From assembly GCA_015068335.1 (NCBI GenBank), contig SVKT01000027.1, positions 1-14,904 of the forward strand: DNA of 14,904 nt. The letters are read 5' to 3'. The stretch comes from Oscillospiraceae bacterium (GTDB lineage Bacteria > Bacillota > Clostridia > Oscillospirales > Oscillospiraceae). Shown in pieces: positions 5,545 to 11,323 of the stretch (positions within the stretch are counted from its first letter, which is position 1; every line of letters starts with the position of its first letter). Below the pieces are notes generated by a model. It ran no database searches, was not told the DNA's origin, and worked only from the letters and a program-made list of their open reading frames with translations. The position numbers were made by a program, and so were the translations under genes.

Positions 5545-7332
5545 TCAGTTGCGGGTCAGAACTCTGCCGTTCAGGTCGTGGGTCAGAACGCCCTCGTTCA
5601 TCGCCAGCGTACCGTTGACCCAGACGTTGCGGATGCCGGTGGGCTGCTTGGAGGGGTCGTTGAAGTCCACGACATAGTTCAGGTTCTCCCAGTCCATCAG
5701 CACCAGGTCGGCCTGCATCCCCTCTGCGATGCGGCCGCGGTCGCCGATTTCCAGCATATCGGCGGCCTGAGAGGTCATTCTGCGGATGGCCTCTTCCAGA
5801 CTCATCACGCCGCCCTCGCGGCAGACGTCCACCAGATAGCGCACCATCGTGGTGTAGGACAGGGGCGGGTTGCCGTAGCCCAGGCAGTTGAGCCACTTGT
5901 CGGACTTCTCGGGGAAGGAGGGAGAGTCCGTCATCGGCATACAGCGGGAAGAGCGCATCAGGCGGTTGGTGCCCATATATTCCCGCTTGTCCTTGATCAG
6001 CGCCCATTCCAGTTCGGGGTCTTCCACCACCAGGTCGAACAGCACTTCCAGACAGTTGTTGTACACCATCTCGGCGCGCAGGCCGGTGGTGCGCTCCTCG
6101 GTCACTTGCAGCAGGGTCTTGTTCAGCAGGGACTTGTCCTTCGCCGTGAAGAACTCGAAGCAGTCGGACCAGTAGGGATCGGTGGCGGGAGAGAGCATAC
6201 CCATCTTGTACTTGCCGCTCTTGATGTAGGTTTTGAGTTTCTCGCGGAAGTCGCGCTCCTTCAACTTCTCCACCAGCACCTCGGGGCTCTTGAACGCTTT
6301 CAGTTCCCGGTCATAGGTCAGGCTGCTGGCCAGATCATAGACCACCTTGCGGATGCCGGAAAGGCTGTTCTGGTGGGTCAGCACATTGAAGTAGACCTTG
6401 TAGCCCTCGGCGATGGGCTCGTCCACGAAGGTACGCAGGGTCTCGTCGATCATCGCGTCCTCCATCGCCTGGCTGTGGGGCATCGGGGCCAGGAAGGCGT
6501 TGGTCAGGTGGGCGTAGCAGGCGGTCAGTTTGGGCGTTTCCTTGAACAGTTCCATAAACTCCATCAGACCGTGGTAACGGCCGCAGAGCACCTCGCCGGG
6601 CTCGCCCACGTAGACGCCGTAGTAGTTGCGGCCGTCGTCACTGGGCCACTGGTTCTGGTGGTGGCGGGTATGGGCGGTGACGAAGGAGTTGCGGTCTTCC
6701 AGCAGTTTGAACAGGCGGCGCAGTTCCGTCAGGTCGGCGCAGTGGCCGGGCACGCCGGGGTCGGAGGAGTAGGACATACCGAAGGCGCCGGCGTCCAGAG
6801 ATTCTTCCAGCATCGCGCAGATCTGATCCAGTTCCTCCGGCGTGGAGGCGCGGTTATGGTCCATACCCATCACGGCGCCGCGCAGGGCGTCGTGGCCGGC
6901 CAGAGGCACATAGTTGACGCCGATGGGGAAGGAACGGACATAGTCCAGCCACTCCCGGAAGGTCTTCCACTGGATGGTGACATAGCCGTCCAGTTTCAGG
7001 TCGTTGAGCATATAGGATCGGTTGAAGGCGTCGCTGTGGGCAGGCGCCACGGCGATGCCGCAGTTGCCGCCAACAAAGGTGGTGATGCCCTGCATAATGT
7101 TGTTGTCGCCGTCGGGATAGCAGGGCAGGGATACGTCTGCGTGGCTGTGGACGTCGATAAAGCCGGGGGTGAGCACGTGGCCCGCGGCGTCGATCACCGT
7201 CTTTGCCTCGGGCAGTTCGCCCTCCGTGATGATGGCGGCGATCTTGTCACCCTTCACGCCGACGCTGGCCGTATATCCGGCGGCGCCCGTTCCGTCCACC
7301 ACGGTGGCGTTTTTGATCAAATAATCCAGCAT
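5545..7332 (-). CDS. N-acyl-D-amino-acid deacylase-like amidohydrolase
   Basis: A 595-residue metal hydrolase of the amidohydrolase-3/D-aminoacylase family, which cleaves N-acyl groups from D-amino acids or related amides. Expected residues are present: HSH (His62, His64), the metal-bridging Cys91 in GGNCG, His221 in TAHTRHH, His275 in CYAHLTN, and an Asp at 469 in MPMTDSPS that may be the catalytic acid. The C-terminal part shows the usual RGRIAEGMQADLVLMD return strand. It is somewhat longer than classic D-aminoacylases. GGAGG lies 7 bases before the ATG. The gene follows a Gfo/Idh/MocA oxidoreductase by 111 bases and ends at a strong terminator, so the two probably share a transcript and a substrate. 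The exact substrate is unknown. Dihydroorotase-like or hydantoinase activity is less likely. Confidence 0.85.
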   Translation of the reverse strand: MLDYLIKNATVVDGTGAAGYTASVGVKGDKIAAIITEGELPEAKTVIDAAGHVLTPGFIDVHSHADVSLPCYPDGDNNIMQGITTFVGGNCGIAVAPAHSDAFNRSYMLNDLKLDGYVTIQWKTFREWLDYVRSFPIGVNYVPLAGHDALRGAVMGMDHNRASTPEELDQICAMLEESLDAGAFGMSYSSDPGVPGHCADLTELRRLFKLLEDRNSFVTAHTRHHQNQWPSDDGRNYYGVYVGEPGEVLCGRYHGLMEFMELFKETPKLTACYAHLTNAFLAPMPHSQAMEDAMIDETLRTFVDEPIAEGYKVYFNVLTHQNSLSGIRKVVYDLASSLTYDRELKAFKSPEVLVEKLKERDFREKLKTYIKSGKYKMGMLSPATDPYWSDCFEFFTAKDKSLLNKTLLQVTEERTTGLRAEMVYNNCLEVLFDLVVEDPELEWALIKDKREYMGTNRLMRSSRCMPMTDSPSFPEKSDKWLNCLGYGNPPLSYTTMVRYLVDVCREGGVMSLEEAIRRMTSQAADMLEIGDRGRIAEGMQADLVLMDWENLNYVVDFNDPSKQPTGIRNVWVNGTLAMNEGVLTHDLNGRVLTRN

Positions 7333-7371
7333 AGTTTTTCCTCCGCCAGTCGTTTTTTCTCTGGTTTTGAA

Positions 7372-7400
7372 ATTTCCGCCGCCCGATGGGCGGCGGAAAT
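7372..7400 (-). other. Intercistronic hairpin between oxidoreductase and deacylase genes
   Basis: A perfect 13-bp stem (7372-7384 with 7388-7400) with a 3-base loop sits in the 111-base gap. On the minus strand it is followed by TTCAAAACC rather than a U-run. It therefore looks more like an mRNA-stabilising or partial-attenuation hairpin than a full terminator. Confidence 0.7.
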
Positions 7401-7443
7401 CATAGTTGGTTCTTCTGTTTTCGATGCCGTCAGGAAGCGATTC

Positions 7444-8727
7444 TTACTTCTCGGAGCCGGACACGGTGACAGCGTTGGCTGCCTGCAATTCCAGCCACTT
7501 CTTTCTGATGTTGGCATACTCTTCCTCGGTCAGTTCCTTGACGGGGAAAGAGGAGGAGGGGATCACGGAATCGCCGGCGATCTTGGGATCGACGCAGATG
7601 TGATCGTTGCGGTACAGGTCGCGGACGGCGGGATCCTTGAAGTCGGGGAACTCCATAGGCTGATTGCCGGCCATAATGGAGCGCTGGGCCAGCAGACCGG
7701 GCAGGGACATATCCAGACCGCGGTACACGTCCAGAGAGTACTTGCCATCCTCACGGCCCATCAGTTTCTCCAAGAAGAAGTAGCCGGTGTAGAAGTCAGC
7801 GCCGAAATGGGTCGTGGTCTCGCGGGACAGTTCCGTGTCGATGTAGCGCTTGGGCTCATAGTACTCATAGTCGCCCTTGCAGTACTCGGGACCTTCGATG
7901 TAGGCGTGCAGCATATCGGTGCGCTTCTCGCCCCAGCGGTCGGACTCCATACAGCCCTTGGTGCCGTAGATGGAGGTCCAGTAGTTGCTGTTCTTGCGTT
8001 TCAGGTGACCCTGAACGCCCTTGATGATGGCGCCGTTGTCGGTCTGGCAGATGACCATACCGGCACCGGAGCAGCGGGCGCCCTGGCAGCGCATAGACTC
8101 TTCGGGCTTGTTCTCGAAGCCCACGATGCGCTTGGGACGGGCACCGGTGATGAACATAACGGGGCCCAGAGCGTGAGAGCAGTAGTAGTTGATGTAGTAG
8201 TGGTTGCGCCAGTGGTTGGGATCGCCGTAGGTCAGTTCGGGCCAACGGGAGGAGCAGTCGTGGACATACTCACCTTCGCCGTAGGTGAACTCACCGATGT
8301 CGCCGCGGTCATAGCGCAGTTTCATTTCCATACAACTGCGGAAATAGCAGAAGTTCTCGGCATAGGCATACTCCTTGCCGCTCTTCTCCACAGCCTCGAC
8401 CAACTGCACGGCCTCTGCCATCGTCTGGACAGCCAGAACCTCGGACATAACGTGGCGGCCGCTGTTCAGGCAGCGGATCGCAAAGGGAGCGTGCTCCGTG
8501 GCATAGTTTGCCAGAACCACTGCGTCCATATCGCACTCGAGGAACTTGTCGAAATCCTCATACAGTTCGACCTTGACGCCGAGGCTGTCCGCGGTGGCGC
8601 GGACCTTATCCAGTGCGGGACGGAATTTATCGCACACTGCCACCAGTTCCGCATCCTGATACTTCATCAGGAACTTGATCATCGCGATGCCGCGGAACGC
8701 ACCAAGAACACCAATTTTGATCTTCAT
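7444..8727 (-). CDS. Gfo/Idh/MocA-family oxidoreductase with altered EKP motif
   Basis: A predicted 427-residue NAD(P)-dependent sugar or cyclitol oxidoreductase. The N-terminal Rossmann fold begins IGVLGAFRG (5-13), AVCDK closes the second strand (30-34), and the EHAPFAIRCLNSGRHV helix-strand segment (79-93) is typical. The motif that is normally E-K-P after this strand reads Ser95-Glu96-Val97, so the usual catalytic or cofactor lysine is absent. His185 in the CSHALGP segment corresponds to the conserved histidine region. The ATG at 8725-8727 was chosen because GGAGG lies 6 bases upstream and the Rossmann strand starts directly after it. An in-frame extension upstream has no support. It is transcribed ahead of the deacylase. 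The substrate is unknown. Confidence 0.88.
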   Translation of the reverse strand: MKIKIGVLGAFRGIAMIKFLMKYQDAELVAVCDKFRPALDKVRATADSLGVKVELYEDFDKFLECDMDAVVLANYATEHAPFAIRCLNSGRHVMSEVLAVQTMAEAVQLVEAVEKSGKEYAYAENFCYFRSCMEMKLRYDRGDIGEFTYGEGEYVHDCSSRWPELTYGDPNHWRNHYYINYYCSHALGPVMFITGARPKRIVGFENKPEESMRCQGARCSGAGMVICQTDNGAIIKGVQGHLKRKNSNYWTSIYGTKGCMESDRWGEKRTDMLHAYIEGPEYCKGDYEYYEPKRYIDTELSRETTTHFGADFYTGYFFLEKLMGREDGKYSLDVYRGLDMSLPGLLAQRSIMAGNQPMEFPDFKDPAVRDLYRNDHICVDPKIAGDSVIPSSSFPVKELTEEEYANIRKKWLELQAANAVTVSGSEK

Positions 8728-8906
8728 ACATATCCTCCATTTACCAAGTGATGACTTTTTGCGGGCTATTTGACGAAACCGCCTGCATATGGCGGAAGGG
8801 TTTTGCATGCCGGATGCAGGGGTCGGGGCGCGTTATTTTTCGCAGAGGGTCTCCTCCTGAAAAAATGCGCAGAGTCCCCTAAAAAAGGGCACACTTTTAC
8901 ACTTCA

Positions 8907-8935
8907 AAAATAGCATTGTCAGCCAAGAAGGGCAA
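8907..8935 (-). promoter_or_regulatory. Putative promoter of the oxidoreductase-deacylase unit
   Basis: On the minus strand, TTGCCC (8930-8935) and TATTTT (8907-8912) are 17 bases apart, with TG one base before the -10. The -35 and -10 are both imperfect, but this is the best pair in the gap. It implies a leader of about 170 bases. Confidence 0.5.
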
Positions 8936-9074
8936 GGCGCATTAATTTTTGCAGGCACCAAATTTTCAGCCATTTTTTCACAATTTTTTCTATGCGCCCG
9001 CTGGGAAACAAAACAGCCCCTTTTTGCCTTTGAAGTGCCGACGAAACACACGCCTCGACGTTTTCCGCAGGCAG

Positions 9075-9107
9075 AAAAACGAGGGCGGGGGATTCCCCGC
9101 CCTCGTT
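9075..9107 (-). terminator. Intrinsic terminator after the ABC ATPase gene
   Basis: A perfect 13-bp stem (9078-9090 with 9095-9107) with a 4-base loop is followed on the minus strand by a T-run (9075-9079, partly in the stem). It lies about 75 bases after the ATPase stop. Confidence 0.9.
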
Positions 9108-9135
9108 ATTGGCAAAAATGCTGTTGAAATCGTTT

Positions 9136-9182
9136 TGCATTTCCGGAGTGCGCCGCATCACATATTCACGGCGCGAAATGCA
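9136..9182 (-). other. Bulged hairpin in the 3' untranslated region of the ATPase gene
   Basis: Two paired blocks, 8 bp (9136-9143 with 9175-9182) and 6 bp (9150-9155 with 9169-9174), form one stem. A six-base bulge lies on one side only (9144-9149) and the loop is 13 bases. It begins on the base directly after the stop codon and has no U-tract. It may protect or process the 3' end. Confidence 0.6.
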
Positions 9183-10388
9183 TTACATTTCCAGGTTGTT
9201 GCCCTCGGCGTCGAAGATGTGGCACACGCCGCCGGCGAAGCCGAAGCGGATGGTGGCGCCGGAAGCGAAACTCTCTCTGTGGTTGCCATCGATATCCATC
9301 GTGGGAACGATGATGATGATGTGGCTGCCCATCACGTTGACGTGCAGGTGGACTTCGCTGCCCATCATCTCGTACACGTCGACGGTTGCTGCCAGAGTGT
9401 TGGCATCGTCACGCAGGGAGATGTGGTTGGGACGCACGCCCAGAGTGATGGCCTGAGCGGGAGCGTTCTTGGCGGCGAGAGCCTGCTGCTTCTCCTCGGA
9501 CAGTTTCACTTTCAGGCTGTCCATAGCCACATAGTAGCCGTCCTCTTCCTTGACCAGATTGGCCTGGAAGAAGTTCATCTGGGGAGTGCCGATGAAGCCG
9601 GCGACGAACAGATTTCTGGGATGGTCGAACACTTCCTGAGGAGTGCCGATCTGCTGGATGAAGCCGTCCTTCATAATGACGATACGATCGCCCAGGGTCA
9701 TAGCCTCGGTCTGGTCGTGGGTAACGTAGATGAAGGTGGTGTTGATCTTCTGGCGCAGTTTGATGATCTCGGAACGCATCTGGTTACGCAGTTTGGCGTC
9801 CAGGTTGGACAGGGGCTCGTCCATCAGCAGGACCTTGGGCTCACGCACGATAGCACGGCCGATGGCGACACGCTGACGCTGACCGCCGGACAGAGCCTTG
9901 GGCTTGCGGTTCAGGTACTCGGTAATATCCAGGATCTCCGCAGCCTCTTTGATCTTGCGCTTGATCTCTTCCTTGGGATACTTGCGCAGTTTGAGGGGGA
10001 ACTCCATATTTTCATACACGGTCATATGGGGATACAGTGCATAGGTCTGGAACACCATTGCGATGTCGCGATCCTTGGGGGCGACGTCGTTGACCAGTTT
10101 GCCATCGATGTACAGTTCACCGGCAGTGATCTCTTCCAGGCCGGCGATCATACGCAGGGTGGTGGACTTACCGCAGCCGGAGGGACCGACCAGAACGATA
10201 AACTCCTTGTCCTCGACGTCCAGGTTGAACTCCTGAACGGCAACGACGCCTTCCTCGGTGATTTGGAGATTGACCTTGTTCTCCTCGTCAACGATGAAAT
10301 CGTCCTTCTTGCCCTTTTTCAGGCTCTTCTTCTGGCTGCCGCTGTGGGGGTAGATCTTCTTGATGTCCTTCAAAGATAAGTTCGACAT
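9183..10388 (-). CDS. msmX: MsmX/UgpC-type carbohydrate ABC importer ATPase
   Basis: A 401-residue ATPase that energises sugar ABC importers from the cytoplasmic side. Walker A GPSGCGKST (68-76), Q-loop Gln114, signature LSGGQ (166-170), Walker B VLLMDE (186-191) and the switch His224 are intact, followed by a C-terminal regulatory TOBE-type domain with a GVRPNHI strand. Residues about 16-47 are a lysine/glutamate-rich insertion between the first strand (LSLKDIKKIYP) and the VVAVQEFNLDV strand, where most relatives run straight through. Start at the ATG 10386-10388: a stop codon lies in frame four codons upstream, so no longer form exists, yet no Shine-Dalgarno lies at normal distance. It stands alone behind a long leader. 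MsmX-type ATPases often serve several importers, so it may serve the one at the right end. Confidence 0.93.
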   Translation of the reverse strand: MSNLSLKDIKKIYPHSGSQKKSLKKGKKDDFIVDEENKVNLQITEEGVVAVQEFNLDVEDKEFIVLVGPSGCGKSTTLRMIAGLEEITAGELYIDGKLVNDVAPKDRDIAMVFQTYALYPHMTVYENMEFPLKLRKYPKEEIKRKIKEAAEILDITEYLNRKPKALSGGQRQRVAIGRAIVREPKVLLMDEPLSNLDAKLRNQMRSEIIKLRQKINTTFIYVTHDQTEAMTLGDRIVIMKDGFIQQIGTPQEVFDHPRNLFVAGFIGTPQMNFFQANLVKEEDGYYVAMDSLKVKLSEEKQQALAAKNAPAQAITLGVRPNHISLRDDANTLAATVDVYEMMGSEVHLHVNVMGSHIIIIVPTMDIDGNHRESFASGATIRFGFAGGVCHIFDAEGNNLEM

Positions 10389-10572
10389 ACGTTTGGGCTA
10401 TGATGACAAAACATTCGTTTTGTGTCACCTCGCCTCCGGAGAGCGAAACCCCGGAGACATTACGACAGGTCTCCACACTGCCGCACCGCAAGCCAATGCG
10501 GTATTGCACTCCTCCTTAATTGTTTCTCCGGCACTATGAAAATGGAGTAGATACCGGAGCCTTTAAAATTTC

Positions 10573-10589
10573 CATCAGCACCGCTGATG
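10573..10589. promoter_or_regulatory. Operator-like palindrome downstream of msmX promoter
   Basis: CATCAGC-ACC-GCTGATG is a perfect 7-3-7 inverted repeat located about 10 bases after the -10 hexamer. That is a good place for a repressor to block transcription. It could equally be the first hairpin of the leader RNA. The regulator is unknown. Confidence 0.45.
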
Positions 10590-10599
10590 TGCCAAGGGT

Positions 10600-10629
10600 A
10601 TTGTACCTTATTTTCACTTTTCCGCGCAA
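10600..10629 (-). promoter_or_regulatory. Putative promoter of the msmX-type gene
   Basis: On the minus strand, TTGCGC (10624-10629) and TACAAT (10600-10605) are 18 bases apart. It would give a leader of a little over 200 bases before the ATPase start codon. Confidence 0.55.
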
Positions 10630-10709
10630 CACCTATAAAATTATGATGTTTCGCTGAACAAATGACTTTTTTGTCGGGCGAACGCCCTTTTCCCCGCCGG
10701 ACGGGCCTG

Positions 10710-11318
10710 TCACACCGGCGTTTCCCCTTCATACAGGAACGCAACGGGCTCCATTTCCATCTCCCGGAAGATCACTTCCCAGCGCTCTGCGACCCCTTCA
10801 AACCACACCGGCCGGAAGCCCGCCGCGAGATAATTTTTGATCGCCGGCCGGCGCCAGTCGTCCGTGGTCAGGTGTACTCTGGCAACGCCGTCCGCTTTCA
10901 GTTTTTTCAGCGCGTGGGACAGCATCGCGTGGCCGATTTTTTTGCCGCGGCACGCCGGGTCGGCAGCCACCATATGGATGTCGCCGTCGCCGTCCGGCAT
11001 CACAAAGCCGGTGATGGTGGCAACAACGGTGCCGCTCGCTTCCTCGTACACCAGAAAGACGTCCCGTTCCGGGCAGATGTCCTGCCGGCCCCGCCAGTTG
11101 GTGATGCGGGCCTCGTAGGCGCTTTTTTCATCCATTCCTGCGGGCAGGACGCCGTTACGGCAGATCCTGGCCCAGGCCGCAATATCCTGCTCGCTGCCGT
11201 CGATATTGCGGATGGCATAGCCCGCCGGCAGCGGATAGTCCAGGACGTCGTCCATCAGTTTGGTCATTTTTAACTGGGGCGGTTTCGGTGCCGCCTGGGG
11301 TTGTGTCTGTTGTGCCAT
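10710..11318 (-). CDS. GNAT-family N-acetyltransferase
   Basis: A 202-residue acetyl-CoA-dependent transferase. The core acetyl-CoA site is visible: beta-strand DIHMVAADP followed by the pyrophosphate loop CRGKKIG (123-129) and helix HAMLSHALKKL, then the VHLTTDDWRRPAIKNYLAAGF strand-helix that ends the fold. The first 17 residues are Gln/Pro-rich and outside the domain. A second Met at 18 is possible but has no ribosome site, whereas GAGGA precedes the chosen ATG (11316-11318). It begins five bases after the AraC-regulator stop and is almost certainly co-transcribed. The substrate is unknown; an amine, amino sugar or small-molecule target are all possible. Confidence 0.85.
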   Translation of the reverse strand: MAQQTQPQAAPKPPQLKMTKLMDDVLDYPLPAGYAIRNIDGSEQDIAAWARICRNGVLPAGMDEKSAYEARITNWRGRQDICPERDVFLVYEEASGTVVATITGFVMPDGDGDIHMVAADPACRGKKIGHAMLSHALKKLKADGVARVHLTTDDWRRPAIKNYLAAGFRPVWFEGVAERWEVIFREMEMEPVAFLYEGETPV

Positions 11319-11323
11319 AACGA

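Larger units (their letters stand above)
8728..9182. other. 455-base intergenic region: 3' hairpin, terminator, promoter and leader
   Basis: Reading on the minus strand, this gap holds a bulged hairpin right after the msmX-type gene, then that gene's terminator, an AT-richer stretch, the oxidoreductase promoter, and a leader of about 170 bases. The leader contains AGGAGGAG at 8851-8858 with no ATG at a useful distance. Short open frames here have no supporting start signals or recognisable products, and I call no gene. Confidence 0.7.
10389..10709 (-). other. 321-base region with a structured leader upstream of msmX-type gene
   Basis: No convincing gene lies here. Reading on the minus strand, it contains a promoter, a 7-3-7 palindrome, and several stems: 10526-10531 with 10554-10559, 10485-10490 with 10497-10502, 10453-10458 with 10469-10474, and 10406-10412 with 10417-10423. 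The hexamer CTCCGG and its complement CCGGAG recur at least four times, so alternative pairings are possible. A strong AAGGAGGAG (complement of 10509-10517) lies about 120 bases before the start codon. A 73-codon frame with a GTG at 10507-10509 overlaps the ATPase start out of frame, but its ribosome site is too close. I do not recognise a known riboswitch class. Confidence 0.6.

Noticed and set aside
5381..6007. In-frame extension of cysK upstream to position 6007
   Set aside because: It would cross the perfect promoter, a terminator and the deacylase gene. The GTG at 5380 has an AGGAGG and gives the normal cysteine synthase N-terminus.
5578..8751. A 1057-codon open frame on the plus strand, antisense to the deacylase and oxidoreductase genes
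   Set aside because: It is His/Gln/Val-rich, has no recognisable domain or ribosome site, and runs across two genes and their gap. It is a by-product of GC-rich codon use in the true minus-strand genes.
9124..9139. Possible catabolite-repression (cre) site near TGAAATCG...TTTTGCA
   Set aside because: One half fits, but the other carries an extra base, and it lies after a gene rather than at a promoter.
10668..10694. Short GGGCGAACGCCC palindrome as a terminator for the GNAT gene
   Set aside because: On the transcript strand it is followed by an A-run, not a U-run, and the stem leaves almost no loop.
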